Assembly: GCA_019309045.1 (NCBI GenBank)
Contig: JAFDGZ010000009.1
Coordinates: forward strand, 1-64,000
DNA: 64,000 bases
Direction: 5' to 3'
Source of the DNA: Deltaproteobacteria bacterium
Lineage (GTDB): Bacteria; Desulfobacterota; Syntrophobacteria; BM002
Below, piece by piece: positions 1 through 9,238 of the stretch. Position numbers and translations under genes: made by a program. The first letter of the stretch is position 1; every line of letters starts with the position of its first letter. The notes under the pieces are model-generated. The model saw only the letters and a list, made by a program, of their open reading frames with translations, made no database searches and was not told the origin of the DNA.

Positions 1-447
1 ATCAACCCCTTCTTCCTCGAGAAACTCCTGCCAGGCCCGCTGAATGGTCTGCGGCAGCCGAAATGGGCTTGTGGGCCGCAGTATGCTGAAACAGTCGTAT
101 TGCCGCTCTTGTTGCCTGAACTGCTCCAGGGTATACTGGACCCATTCGATATCAGGCGACAGATCTTGAGCCAGAGCAGCCGGACGCAGGAAGGGTACCT
201 CTGCGCCATAGTGTCTGGCGATATCTGCATATTGCTCTGAATCGGTGGAGACAACGACGGCAGCAAAGATGCCGCTGTGCAGAGCGGCTGCAATGGTGTA
301 GGCAATGAGAGGATGGCCCAACAGGGGGCGAATGTTCTTGTGGACGAGACGCTTCGAACCTGACCTGCCAGCAGTGGAGGCTGAATGGTATTGCCACAAC
401 AGCGCACCTTTACAAACTGCTCGATAAAGTAGCAGCCAGCCAGGCAT
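1..447 (-). CDS. neuA: Acylneuraminate (nonulosonic acid) cytidylyltransferase, C-terminus cut by window edge
   Basis: This is the N-terminal part of a CMP-nonulosonic acid synthetase, the enzyme that activates sialic-acid-like sugars with CTP in the cytoplasm. The nucleotide-binding signature [12 protein letters not shown] is followed by [22 protein letters not shown] and [12 protein letters not shown], all in the order usual for NeuA/LegF/PseF proteins. The reading frame is open to the left edge, so the C-terminus is missing. The ATG at 447 is 14 bases after the aldehyde dehydrogenase stop; it gives about 15 more residues before the signature than most NeuA proteins have, and its RBS is weak, so an internal start is possible. 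It is the last visible gene of the minus-strand row that includes neuB, which supports a nonulosonic acid pathway. Which sugar is activated cannot be told. Confidence 0.8.
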   Translation of the reverse strand, partial: MPGWLLLYRAVCKGALLWQYHSASTAGRSGSKRLVHKNIRPLLGHPLIAYTIAAALHSGIFAAVVVSTDSEQYADIARHYGAEVPFLRPAALAQDLSPDIEWVQYTLEQFRQQERQYDCFSILRPTSPFRLPQTIQRAWQEFLEEEGVD

Positions 448-461
448 CCTGCATAACCAGC

Positions 462-1934
462 TCATAACATTGCCGGATCGACATTGAGGTAGACGTCTTT
501 GAGTTCCGAGTAGACGTCAAGAGCCTCAGTGCCCGGCTCTCGCCAACCATTGCCTGACTGCCGCAGACCGCCGAAGGGCATATGTGGTTCGCTGCCATAG
601 GTTCCCGCATTGACCACTGCCACACCTGCTTGAATTTTCTGGGTAAATTCAATGGCGCGGTGAAAACTCCTGGTGTGGATGCAGGCAGTGAGACCGTAGG
701 GTGAATCGTTTGCCATGGCCAGAGCATGCTCAAAGTCCTTGGCCCGGTACAGGCAGGTGATGGGGCCGAACAGTTCTGTTGTGGAAATCTCGTCGTGAGG
801 ATCGACATCTTCTATCAGGGTTGGTGCCATGTAAAAGCCGTTCACATGGGCAGGATCGGTCAATCTGTGCCCGCCGGTGATGACGGTGGCTCCATTCTGG
901 ACTGCTCGGTCCACTGCAGCAAGCATGTTGTGCAGCTGTTCTTCATTGATGACCGGACCAAAGTCATCCTCGTCCGTGGGCCCCACCTTGAGTCTTGCCG
1001 TCCGTTCCACGAGCATATGGCGAAACTGCTCGTAGATCGTCTCGAAGATGATGATACGACTGCCGGCTGCACAGCGCTGCCCTGCATTGCTGAAAGCAGA
1101 GAGCAGCACCCATTTGGCTGCGTTGTCCAGATCAGCATCGTCACAGACAATCAGGGGATTCTTGCCGCCGAGTTCCAGTGAAACCTTGGCCAGTCTTCGG
1201 CCGGCTATTGCGGCAATCTGGCGGCCAACCTCAGTGGAGCCGGTGAAACTTATGAGCGCCACCTCAGGATCAGCAACCAGAGGGGCGCCTGCTTCCTCGC
1301 CGTAGCCCTGGACAATATTGAGAACTCCCGGGGGCAACCCTGCCTCATGGGCAAGTCTGCCGAAAAACCAGGCAGTAGCAGGGGTGTCCTCCGCTGCCTT
1401 GAGCACAGCGCTGTTGCCGCAGATCAGGGCGGGGAACACCTTCCAGGCCACATTGGCAATAGGGGTGTTGGCTGCAATTATGAGACCTGCCACCCCTAGA
1501 GGCTGCCGAATGGTCATGGCATATTTGTCCGGCACTGCACTGGTGGTGGTGCGGCCATAGAGCCTTCTTCCTTCGCCGGCCATGAACTCACCCTGGGCAA
1601 TGGCACCCCCAGTTTCACCGAGGGCAGCCTGCAGGGACATGCCGGTTTCCGCTGCTACGATGGCGGCGATCTCATGTTGATGCTGCCGCATGAGCTGGGC
1701 AATGTCGTACAGCAGATCGCCGCGTTGTACAGGTGTAAGAGAACCCCACGCTGGCTGCGCTGCCTGCGCCGCCAGCACGGCCCTGCGCACGTCCTCCTTC
1801 CTGGAGCGCACTACCCTGCCCAATTGTTGCCCATTGACAGGGGATAACTTGGCAAAGGTTTCCCCAGCTGCAGCCTCACACTCTTGGCCGTCTATCCAAT
1901 TGAGAACTGTGTCAGGAATCTGTGCCTGCTTCAT
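462..1934 (-). CDS. NAD(P)-dependent aldehyde dehydrogenase
   Basis: A full-length (490 aa) aldehyde dehydrogenase superfamily protein, oxidising an aldehyde to an acid in the cytoplasm. The cofactor-site motif FTGSTEVG, the glutamate motif LELGGKNPL and the nucleophile motif [11 protein letters not shown] (catalytic Cys) are present in normal order. I place the start at the ATG of MKQAQIP because GAGG lies six bases upstream; the ORF could begin 15 codons earlier, but that would overlap the SDR gene. It sits 22 bases after the SDR gene and 14 bases before neuA, so it is almost certainly co-transcribed with the nonulosonate and sphingolipid genes. Its substrate is unknown; a sugar aldehyde or a fatty aldehyde from long-chain-base turnover are both possible in this context. 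Confidence 0.9.
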   Translation of the reverse strand: MKQAQIPDTVLNWIDGQECEAAAGETFAKLSPVNGQQLGRVVRSRKEDVRRAVLAAQAAQPAWGSLTPVQRGDLLYDIAQLMRQHQHEIAAIVAAETGMSLQAALGETGGAIAQGEFMAGEGRRLYGRTTTSAVPDKYAMTIRQPLGVAGLIIAANTPIANVAWKVFPALICGNSAVLKAAEDTPATAWFFGRLAHEAGLPPGVLNIVQGYGEEAGAPLVADPEVALISFTGSTEVGRQIAAIAGRRLAKVSLELGGKNPLIVCDDADLDNAAKWVLLSAFSNAGQRCAAGSRIIIFETIYEQFRHMLVERTARLKVGPTDEDDFGPVINEEQLHNMLAAVDRAVQNGATVITGGHRLTDPAHVNGFYMAPTLIEDVDPHDEISTTELFGPITCLYRAKDFEHALAMANDSPYGLTACIHTRSFHRAIEFTQKIQAGVAVVNAGTYGSEPHMPFGGLRQSGNGWREPGTEALDVYSELKDVYLNVDPAML

Positions 1935-1956
1935 CTGTGCCTCGTTCTTTCCTATG

Positions 1957-2769
1957 TTACCAAGCGGTGAAACCTCCATCCACCAGAAGCTCTGTGCCTG
2001 TTACGTATGATGAAGCCCTCGAGGCCAGGAAGAGGAGGGGTCCCCGAAGATCCTCAGCTGTGGCCATTCTGCCGAGAGGCACCCGCTCACAGAACTTGCG
2101 TTTGAAGTCAGCGTCCTGATCTCCCAGCACCCCGCCGGGAGAGAGCACATTGACGCGGACGCCGTATGGGGCCCACAGGGTTGCCAGATAGCGGCTAAAA
2201 TTAACCACAGCAGCCTTTGAAGCGCCATATGCCGGCGGCTTCAAGAAAGGCGGCTCGCAGTCAAGGTGATCGTAGAACCTGCTGTCCGGGGCAACGCTGG
2301 CGTAGAGCGAACCGATGTTCACAATGGAACCGCGCCGGGCCGCCACCATGTAGCGGCCCACAACCTGGGTAACCTGAAACAGGCCGAGACTGTTTACCTC
2401 GAAGATCTGGCGGTTTATGTCCAGGGGGATGTCTTCCAGCAGATAACCTCTAGAGGAACTGCCTGGCGGTTGATCTATGCCCGCGTTATTTACCAATATG
2501 GAGGGAGTGCCAAAGAGCTCCAGACATCTCTGCACAGCTTCCTCCAGAGCCCCCCTGTCCCTCACATCAGCTTCGAGAAGCTGTAGCCGGCTGCTGCCAA
2601 ACCTTTCTGCCAGTTGGGCGAAGTTTTCACAGATCTCCTGAGCCGGCCTGTCCAGGCCGCACACTCGTGCCCCCGCATCGAGCAAGGTCTCTGTCCATAT
2701 GGGGCCCAGCTTTCCCAGTGCCCCGGTGACAATGGCAACTTCACCCTCCAGACTGAAGATATCACTCAA
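1957..2769 (-). CDS. Short-chain dehydrogenase/reductase (SDR)
   Basis: A classical SDR of about 270 aa. Seen in the sequence: the Rossmann motif TGALGKLG near the N-terminus, LVNNAGID, the catalytic Ser region NIGSLYAS, and the YGASK catalytic Tyr/Lys pair; the C-terminal VTGTELLVDGGF is typical of the family. The likeliest start is a TTG at 2769 that overlaps the neuB TGA stop (TTGA) and has GGAGG seven bases upstream; an ATG at 2787 is the alternative. The overlap suggests translational coupling to neuB. SDRs in nonulosonic acid loci reduce or epimerise sugar precursors, but the substrate here is not known. Confidence 0.88.
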   Translation of the reverse strand: MSDIFSLEGEVAIVTGALGKLGPIWTETLLDAGARVCGLDRPAQEICENFAQLAERFGSSRLQLLEADVRDRGALEEAVQRCLELFGTPSILVNNAGIDQPPGSSSRGYLLEDIPLDINRQIFEVNSLGLFQVTQVVGRYMVAARRGSIVNIGSLYASVAPDSRFYDHLDCEPPFLKPPAYGASKAAVVNFSRYLATLWAPYGVRVNVLSPGGVLGDQDADFKRKFCERVPLGRMATAEDLRGPLLFLASRASSYVTGTELLVDGGFTAW

Positions 2770-3842
2770 GATGCCGCCTCCGCCCAACTTTCCGAGCCAT
2801 TCAACACTTCTAGAGTGATGTCCTCGTCTGCCTTGAGAGCCCGTCTGGTCACTCGACCAACAACTTTATCCAATTCATAGGGGGCCAGACCGTCGCCGGG
2901 AGACTTGATGGCAATATCTTCGGCACGAATGGCATAGCCTGCCGGCAGATCACGGGAGGCCACCAGCTTCTTGCCCATTTTTATCATGGGATTCACTTCG
3001 CTGTCGTACACCTTCTTGATGCCGTCACCCATGGCGACTCTGAGGCGCCGCAGGTCGCGCACCATCTTTCTGAAGCCGATGGGCTCCAGGGAAAAGGCAT
3101 GGTCGGTTCCCTTCCAGGTGTGATTCAAGGTGAAGTGTTTCTCGATTACTCTGGCTCCCAGCATGTAACCGGCTACCGCCATAGCAATGCCGTTGTCATG
3201 CGACGACAGTCCTATGATGATATCCGGAAATCTTTCACGATAGGTGCTGATTACCCGCAGGTTGAGTTCTTCGAATGCCGCTGGATAGCCGGAGGTGCAC
3301 TGCAGCAGACAGAGTTGTTTGTTAATGGGCATGATGGCGTCGTAGGCTCGATGGACATCCTCCATGGTCCCACCGCCAGTGCTGACAATCATGGGTTTCT
3401 GGAATTTGGCTATGTAGGTGAGTAGCGGTATGTTTTTCAGGTCACCGGAGGCTATCTTGAAGGCCGGCACATCCAGTTTGGCCAGAAAGTCAGCACTGGG
3501 AAAGTCAAATGCCGTGGCGAACATGATTATGCCGAGCTCGTTGGCATATTCCTGCAAGGTCTTGTATTCATACCAGCCGAATTCCAGAGCCTCTCTGTGT
3601 TCACCGTAGGTAAGACCAAAGCTGTTTTCGTGATCGTATGGTTTGTCATACATTGCCTGGGTGTAGAGTTTGCGGTTGTCGCGTTTCTGCAGTTTGACTG
3701 CATCAGCGCCGCATTCCTTGGCCACCTTGAACATTTCTTTCGCCGTCTCCAGGTTTCCCTGATGGTTGTGGCCAATTTCTGCAATGACGAAGCAGTCGCC
3801 GTCATCAACGATGTGTTTGCCATCTATGGTCAATTCTCTCAT
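2766..3842 (-). CDS. neuB: N-acetylneuraminate / nonulosonic acid synthase
   Basis: NeuB-type synthase of 358 aa that condenses phosphoenolpyruvate with a six-carbon N-acyl-amino sugar to give a nine-carbon nonulosonic acid. The N-terminal TIM-barrel carries FVIAEIGHNHQGN, DAVKLQKR, FKIASGDL, LLQCTSGYP, GLSSHD and ARVIEKHFTL; the C-terminus is an SAF (antifreeze-like) domain with ASRDLPAGYAI. The ATG at 3842 is chosen over the TTG two codons upstream because GGGAGG sits at the right distance. It lies 63 bases after the serine-palmitoyltransferase-like gene and overlaps the SDR. Whether the product is neuraminic, legionaminic or another acid cannot be told; the amino-sugar precursor enzymes are not in the window. 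Confidence 0.93.
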   Translation of the reverse strand: MRELTIDGKHIVDDGDCFVIAEIGHNHQGNLETAKEMFKVAKECGADAVKLQKRDNRKLYTQAMYDKPYDHENSFGLTYGEHREALEFGWYEYKTLQEYANELGIIMFATAFDFPSADFLAKLDVPAFKIASGDLKNIPLLTYIAKFQKPMIVSTGGGTMEDVHRAYDAIMPINKQLCLLQCTSGYPAAFEELNLRVISTYRERFPDIIIGLSSHDNGIAMAVAGYMLGARVIEKHFTLNHTWKGTDHAFSLEPIGFRKMVRDLRRLRVAMGDGIKKVYDSEVNPMIKMGKKLVASRDLPAGYAIRAEDIAIKSPGDGLAPYELDKVVGRVTRRALKADEDITLEVLNGSESWAEAAS

Positions 3843-3905
3843 CTGCAACCTCCCTCGTCTCGAGTTTCGAGATACTTATGATAGAAAGTTTCATGTCTAT
3901 GCCTT

Positions 3906-5108
3906 TTAATTGCTATCTGTTTCACTCCTGATAGATTCGCGCAGAGAAGCAAAGGCCTGGCTGATATGCTCCACCTGCTGCCGAGTGTGACCGGCGCTGA
4001 CGCTGCACCTGAGCAGGGCATTGCCATCAGGTGTAGCTGGGGGCAGCACCAGGTTCACATACACTCCGCGCTCCAGCAGCCCACTCCAGAGGAAAAGCGC
4101 CTCTTCTGTCCTGGCAAGCCGCACTGCAATAATTGGACTTACTTCTGGGCCGAGAAGGAAATCCATCTCTTTGAGACTCTGGTACAGATAGTGGGCATTG
4201 TCCCACAAGCGATGACGCAGCTCCGGTTGGCTGCGCAGAATCTTCAAAGCTGTACGGGTAGAAGCCACGATGGAGGGAGAGGGCGAAGCAGTGAAAATAT
4301 ATGGCCGGCTGGCATAACGGACCAACTCCAGTTCTGGATGGTTGCTGACGCAATATCCCCCGATGGCGCCCAGACTCTTGCTAAAGGTGCCTACTATGAA
4401 GTCCACTTGATCTTCCACGCCAGCCTCTTCCGCCAGGCCCCTGCCGTGCTCGCCCAATACGCCCACGGAATGCGCCTCGTCTACCAGAAGATAAGCACCG
4501 TAGTCGCTCTTCACCTGGGCTATCTCTTTGAGAGGTGCCCGGTCCCCCAGCATGCTGTAAATGCCTTCCACCAGGATCAGGCTGTTTTCTGTTCGGGATC
4601 CCAGACGTCGCAGCCTCTTGGCCAGGTCCGCCGGATTGTTGTGTCGAAAGCGAATAATCTCTGCACCGCTCAGGCGGCAGCCGTCATAAATACTGGCGTG
4701 ACAGTCGGCGTCGAGCAAAATGACGTCTCCAGGTCCTGCCAGCGCCGAGAGCATCCCCAGATTGGCCACATAACCGGTAGAGAAGACTATAGCACCGTGA
4801 CAGCCAAAGAAGTCAGCGAGTTCGTGCTCGAGAGCAACGTGTCCATGAAAGGTGCCGTTGGCCATTCGCGATCCCGTGGTCCCTGTGCCTTCTTCGCGGA
4901 CCGCCCTGCAGGCCGCCTCGATGCAGTCGGGATCAAAAGTGAGGCCCAGATAGTTGTTGGTTCCCACCAGAATGGTACGGCGTCCATTGACAATGGCTTC
5001 GGTCGGCGACAGCACCTGCGACATGGTGACATTGATGGAGTCTACGCCACTGTCGGCCAGCGCCTTTCTGCCCTCGGCAAGTGGTCTGAACTTGTCAAAG
5101 ATAGCCAT
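3906..5108 (-). CDS. spt: Serine palmitoyltransferase-like PLP enzyme (alpha-oxoamine synthase family)
   Basis: A 400-aa alpha-oxoamine synthase, which decarboxylatively condenses an amino acid with an acyl thioester. PLP features are visible: DCHASIYDG (His about 137), LVDEAHSVG (Asp 210, His 213) and TFSKSLGAIGG with the Schiff-base Lys 244. The family also includes 8-amino-7-oxononanoate synthase and 2-amino-3-ketobutyrate ligase. Serine palmitoyltransferase is preferred because the gene overlaps a dedicated acyl carrier protein by one base (TAATG) and is preceded by a reductase and an acyl-activating enzyme, the same set and order as in the Caulobacter ceramide locus. No biotin genes are near. 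The product would be a 3-oxo long-chain base. Confidence 0.82.
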   Translation of the reverse strand: MAIFDKFRPLAEGRKALADSGVDSINVTMSQVLSPTEAIVNGRRTILVGTNNYLGLTFDPDCIEAACRAVREEGTGTTGSRMANGTFHGHVALEHELADFFGCHGAIVFSTGYVANLGMLSALAGPGDVILLDADCHASIYDGCRLSGAEIIRFRHNNPADLAKRLRRLGSRTENSLILVEGIYSMLGDRAPLKEIAQVKSDYGAYLLVDEAHSVGVLGEHGRGLAEEAGVEDQVDFIVGTFSKSLGAIGGYCVSNHPELELVRYASRPYIFTASPSPSIVASTRTALKILRSQPELRHRLWDNAHYLYQSLKEMDFLLGPEVSPIIAVRLARTEEALFLWSGLLERGVYVNLVLPPATPDGNALLRCSVSAGHTRQQVEHISQAFASLRESIRSETDSN

Positions 5109-5359
5109 TACGCTCCTTCCTTGATTATTTCCTGCAGTTGCAGGGCAAAATCTTTCACTGTGCGTACTGTGGGAAGGATATTGAGAGGTATAGATATGTC
5201 AAATCTGTCTTCCACCTGGACGAGCAGCTTCATGACCTGCAGGGAATCCAGGCCAAGATCGTCAATGAGATCAGTCTCTTCCGTGAGGGTGCGCCCGTCT
5301 TTGACAAAGGGCTGCAGTATTTCACACAGTTGCTCACGTATATCTTGGTAGCTATACAT
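5108..5359 (-). CDS. Dedicated acyl carrier protein for long-chain-base synthesis
   Basis: An 83-aa acyl carrier protein. The phosphopantetheine site is DDLGLDSLQVMK, with Ser about 39, preceded by LTEETDLI. The start at ATG 5359 is set by GGAGG just upstream; a longer frame exists but is not protein-like. Its stop codon shares a base with the start of the serine-palmitoyltransferase-like gene, so the two are translationally coupled. It probably receives the acyl chain from the upstream acyl-AMP ligase and hands it to the PLP enzyme, as proposed for the extra ACP in the Caulobacter sphingolipid cluster. It is too short and specialised to be assumed to be the housekeeping fatty acid ACP. Confidence 0.9.
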   Translation of the reverse strand: MYSYQDIREQLCEILQPFVKDGRTLTEETDLIDDLGLDSLQVMKLLVQVEDRFDISIPLNILPTVRTVKDFALQLQEIIKEGA

Positions 5360-5433
5360 GGGGATCCTCCACTTCCTCGGCATATTCCGGGCAGCAGTGC
5401 AGATGCTGCTATCCAAAATATTCTAGCACGGAC

Positions 5434-6384
5434 TCAAGAGGAACACATCCATCTGTTGCCATGTTCGAAGGTTCGCCGCAGACCTTCCTCCAGGGTGACC
5501 TGTGGTTGCCAACCGTACATTCGGCTGCAAGCATCATCCTTACACACCCAATTCAAATGGCACAACTCACGTACTTTGTCTGGGGTCAACATGGGGGCGT
5601 ATCCCAGGAGCCGCGCCATAGACAAGTTGACCAGAGCAGCTGTTCGAAGCAGTGGCTCCGGCACTGAGAAGCAACGGATCCTCCTGTGGCACAAGCGGCC
5701 GACAGTGTCCACTACTTCCTGCCAGGTATAGCCGCTGGTCTTGCCGTCATGCAGTTCAATTGCAGCTGCCACACTTTTGCTGCTCCTCAACCAGTGCAGG
5801 ACTGCCTCAGCAAGGTCTTCCACAAAGAGCAAAGAAAAGCGAGCTTCGGGCGGCCCCAGAACAGGAGCAATGCCCCTGGCCATCAAACGAAAAAGAGGCA
5901 ACAGTTCCCGATCTTCCGGACCGTATACGGCTGGAGGCCGAAATGCCGTCCAGGCCATTTCCCCTGCCAGCTGTTCCACCATGATCTCACCCTGGCGTTT
6001 ACTGGCGGCATACATGGACAGCTGAGGCTCTCTGGCAGCCAAAGAAGATATCAACAAAAAACGCGGCACCGGGTGCTGCCTTGTCACAGCCTGCACCAGC
6101 CGCGCCACGCCCTCAACGTTTACCCGCTCGAAATCTGTCTTCCAGGCCCCTCGAATCACTCCGGCACAATGGACTACGAAATCTGCTCCCTCTACCAGGC
6201 GGCACAAGCTATCGGTATCAGAGAGATCGCCGGGGACGAATTCAATGGAATAGCCTGCAAGAGGGCTGGCCGAAAAGGATGAGCGGAGCAGGGCTTTCAC
6301 TCGGTACCCTTCGGCCTGCAATCGGCGGGCAATCGCCCTGCCAATAAAACCCGTGCCCCCCGTTAATGCCACAATACGGGTCAT
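5434..6384 (-). CDS. cerR: NAD(P)-dependent epimerase/dehydratase, CerR-like ceramide (3-oxo-sphinganine) reductase
   Basis: An extended SDR of 316 aa. The cofactor loop TGGTGFIG is at residues 8-15, the catalytic Ser is in LLISSLAA (about 113) and the YAASK pair at Tyr 125/Lys 129. The protein matches the NAD-dependent epimerase/dehydratase group rather than classical SDRs. In Caulobacter a protein of this type, next to the serine palmitoyltransferase and its ACP, reduces the 3-oxo group of the sphingoid intermediate; the same neighbours here suggest that role. It starts 23 bases after the acyl-AMP ligase gene. A sugar epimerase role is the alternative, given the nonulosonate genes downstream. 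Confidence 0.78.
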   Translation of the reverse strand: MTRIVALTGGTGFIGRAIARRLQAEGYRVKALLRSSFSASPLAGYSIEFVPGDLSDTDSLCRLVEGADFVVHCAGVIRGAWKTDFERVNVEGVARLVQAVTRQHPVPRFLLISSLAAREPQLSMYAASKRQGEIMVEQLAGEMAWTAFRPPAVYGPEDRELLPLFRLMARGIAPVLGPPEARFSLLFVEDLAEAVLHWLRSSKSVAAAIELHDGKTSGYTWQEVVDTVGRLCHRRIRCFSVPEPLLRTAALVNLSMARLLGYAPMLTPDKVRELCHLNWVCKDDACSRMYGWQPQVTLEEGLRRTFEHGNRWMCSS

Positions 6385-6407
6385 AAAACCGTTGCCGGTA
6401 ACCTTGG

Positions 6408-8189
6408 TTACACTGCACGCTTGCTATCAGCAGCATAAAATGCTGCCGGCTGGGAACCCAGAAATTGTTCTCGCGGCACCCTTCTCAAAAAGTCCTGCCG
6501 GGCTCCCGACCTAGACAACTTGCCCGAGGAGGTGCGGGGCAATGTGTGAGGGGGCACTAATTCAATAAAGCATTCTATACCCAGCTCGGTTCTGATCAAT
6601 CCTCGCAAGCGGTCTACCAGTTCATTACGTTTGCCAGGGTCTGTCTGGCGACATTGAATTACCAGAACTGCTTCTTCCTCGCCATTAGAGCCTGGCACTG
6701 AAAAAGCTGAAGCATCTCCTGTGCGGAGTTCCGGCTGTTTTTCGGCCAGATATTCCAGATCCTGCGGCCAGATATTGCGGCCATTGATAATGATCAGATC
6801 CTTTGCCCTGCCCGTGATAATAATGCTGTCCTGACTGCTGTAGCCGATATCGCCGGTGTTCAACCAGCCCTCTGGTGACAACACTTCTGCCGTTGCCCGG
6901 GGATCGTCGAAATAGCCGGCCATGACGCTTGGTCCTCGCACAAAAATTGTGCCGCAGTGCCGTTCCGGCAGAGGTCGGCCCAGATCGTCGCGGATTTCAA
7001 CCTGGAATCCGGGCAGGGCACAGCCACAGTTGACGTAAGTGTTGGTACGGATGCCCCGCTCCTCGTTGTTGCCGGCAACAGGCAAAGCTACGCCGGTTTC
7101 GGACAGGTGATCGCCATCCACACAATCAACCTGCAGTCCCTGGCTGAGTGGTGCGAAGGTCACGGCCAGGGAACACTCTGCCATGCCGTAGCAGGCAACA
7201 AAAGCATTGCTGTTGAAACCGCAAGGCTGAAGAGCCGCAGCAAACTGTTCAAGGGGTTCAGAACGAATTGTCTCGGCTCCTACACCGGCGACTCGCCAGC
7301 AATTTAGATCCAATTCCTCCGTATCCCTTTGGCGCAGTCGCCGTCCGCAAAGCTCGTAGCCGAAGGGAGGGCTGAAAGAAATAGTGCCCCGGTTATTACT
7401 TATAAGCGTTAGCCACTGCCTCGGGCGCATGGCAAAATCGCGGGTACTCAAATAATCGACGCTCAACTGGCAGGCCACCGGTCCCAACACAAGGCCTACC
7501 AGACCCATATCATGATAATATGGCAGCCAGGACACCGCCCGATCACCCGGCCGCACCTGGAGGCCATACTTGGTGATGCCGCTCAGATTGCTCATGAGCG
7601 CCTTTTGGGTGATCATCACACCTCGTGGAAAGCGCGTGCTTCCGGAAGTATACTGCAGATAGGCGATTTCAGTAGCCTGCAGCGGCTGCAGTTCCTTGTC
7701 GGCCTTCGGCAGCACGCTGAATTCGGCGGGACTACCATAAAATTTCAGATCCAGCCCGTTGGCAGCTTCTGACAAAAAGGGAAGGAATCCTGACGGTGCC
7801 ATGGCCACAGATGATTTTGAGATCTGCAGCAATCGCCGCAATCGAGAGACAAAGGCCTTGTGGCCCCCCAGGTGGATGGCAGCGGGAAGCGGCACTGGTA
7901 CCAGGCCTGCATACTGGCAGGCGAAAAAGAACACCAGGAATTCTGGAGCAGTATCTGCCACCAGTGACACTCGCGCCCCGCGAGGCAAATCGAGGCTGAG
8001 AAGCTGTAAAGCCACAAGCCTGGCCTCTTGCCGAAGCTTGGCGTAGGGGAGAACGCTCTGCAGTTTTCCTGCGCCGGTATAAAAATTACAGCCGGTTTCA
8101 CCCTGAGCTGCATAGTCAAGCGCCTCGGCCAATGTGGAGAAATCCGCGACTCTCAAGGGTAGCTTATTTCCAGTTGGCGTAGCCTTCAT
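6408..8189 (-). CDS. Fatty acyl-AMP ligase / acyl-ACP synthetase
   Basis: A 593-aa member of the ANL adenylating family, activating a fatty acid as acyl-AMP, most likely for transfer to the ACP encoded two genes downstream. Motifs: YLQYTSGSTRFPRG (about residue 178-190), WLPYYHDMGL, ACYGMAE, GWLNTGDIGY and the terminal LPRTSSGKLSR with the catalytic Lys. YYHDMGL and the general organisation resemble fatty acyl-AMP ligases more than acyl-CoA synthetases. The start at ATG 8189 has GGGAGG about ten bases upstream; a GTG eight codons earlier is possible. It is the first gene of the minus-strand row, preceded by a long intergenic region with a candidate promoter. Confidence 0.85.
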   Translation of the reverse strand: MKATPTGNKLPLRVADFSTLAEALDYAAQGETGCNFYTGAGKLQSVLPYAKLRQEARLVALQLLSLDLPRGARVSLVADTAPEFLVFFFACQYAGLVPVPLPAAIHLGGHKAFVSRLRRLLQISKSSVAMAPSGFLPFLSEAANGLDLKFYGSPAEFSVLPKADKELQPLQATEIAYLQYTSGSTRFPRGVMITQKALMSNLSGITKYGLQVRPGDRAVSWLPYYHDMGLVGLVLGPVACQLSVDYLSTRDFAMRPRQWLTLISNNRGTISFSPPFGYELCGRRLRQRDTEELDLNCWRVAGVGAETIRSEPLEQFAAALQPCGFNSNAFVACYGMAECSLAVTFAPLSQGLQVDCVDGDHLSETGVALPVAGNNEERGIRTNTYVNCGCALPGFQVEIRDDLGRPLPERHCGTIFVRGPSVMAGYFDDPRATAEVLSPEGWLNTGDIGYSSQDSIIITGRAKDLIIINGRNIWPQDLEYLAEKQPELRTGDASAFSVPGSNGEEEAVLVIQCRQTDPGKRNELVDRLRGLIRTELGIECFIELVPPHTLPRTSSGKLSRSGARQDFLRRVPREQFLGSQPAAFYAADSKRAV

Positions 8190-8213
8190 AGTACTGTCTG
8201 CCTCCCTGTTCAC

Positions 8214-9238
8214 TGCAACCCTCTTTTCCTTGACAATCTGAAGGCTCGAACAAAACGATTATGTAGTAAGCCGCTGTTTTCTTTATAATAGTTTCCTGTT
8301 AGACTTGGGCGTCTCTTATATTTTCTGCAATAACACATGTCGTTTCTACATGATCTGTTGGAGAATGTCAAATTTCGCCCTCGAAGGACGAGGTGACTGT
8401 AACTTGATTCCACCTAATTGGTTGACCACAGCAAGGTATTCTTTGTCGATATCCTTTGCTGGGTGAAAAACTGCCTCCTGCGGAGCAGCTTTCTTTCATT
8501 CACTCTCAGGGAGGTCCTTCTTGCGGTGCACAAAGATAGACACCTGAGACCTCCATGTAGATGCACATAACTATCTCTTCTCTTGGCTGCCTGCAATAAG
8601 GTAGTGTCTTTGGTATATATCTAAAGGAAACTGGGTGCGCTCGCCAGTCAGCAGGGGCTCGGTATGCCAGAACATATATACACTACAACTCATCTTGCTT
8701 GCTGAAGAGGAATCCTCATCTCTTTCACAAGCAAGCCTGGTTCTGCTTTTTTTGCCTGGTAGGGTGAGCTTCATTCTTTTCTGAATGCTCGCCTGTTAAT
8801 GCAAGCAGGTACTTGCGATAGGTCTCAAAAGATTACCACCGGCCCAAACCTTGAAACGCACGCTCAAGAAAAATTTCCTCTACCCATTTTTCACTTTGGT
8901 TTATGCTCACCCTCGTCTTCGCAATATTTTTATGCAAGTAGACGCCTAAAGATAAGCAATAAATATGCCTAGCACAAGTAAGGACCGCCAGGGCAAATGT
9001 CGGCAGTCAGGGCCATGTCGGTCACGTGCTTGAAATAAAGGAGTAATTGGCATAAAAGCATCTAAACAAGGGAATTTTGTTTCCAGATCTCGCCAGGGAG
9101 CCAGCACTGGAGTCTTTCTAAACTGTGGGGAAAAACGCACAATAAGGACTTTGACTATGTAGTTTTTGCCACGGTCTCACCGACCATACCAGGAGGCATC
9201 GAACGTCGGTGCCCGCCGCGTCGACAAGAGGTGTTCGC
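8214..9238. other. Long AT-richer intergenic region between divergent operons
   Basis: About one kilobase separates the acyl-AMP ligase gene from the divergent GNAT-fold acyltransferase gene. Apart from the candidate minus-strand promoter near 8345-8371 I see only short frames with no protein-like composition, RBS or recognisable motif. Such a long spacer between two compact operons may hold regulatory sites or a small RNA, but nothing specific can be supported. Confidence 0.5.
8343..8371 (-). promoter_or_regulatory. Candidate sigma-70 promoter for the acyl-AMP ligase / spt / neuB row
   Basis: On the minus strand a perfect -35 TTGACA (8371-8366) is followed after 17 bases by TAGAAA (8348-8343), four of six matches to the -10 consensus. 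It lies about 155 bases upstream of the acyl-AMP ligase start. Transcription start has not been shown. Confidence 0.4.

Noticed and set aside
3966-5351. 461-codon open frame on the plus strand
   Set aside because: It lies antisense to the serine-palmitoyltransferase-like and ACP genes, whose motifs are unmistakable; the translation has no recognisable domain.
8946-9140. Short minus-strand frames in the 8.2-9.2 kb gap
   Set aside because: No RBS, no domain, atypical composition; treated as intergenic.
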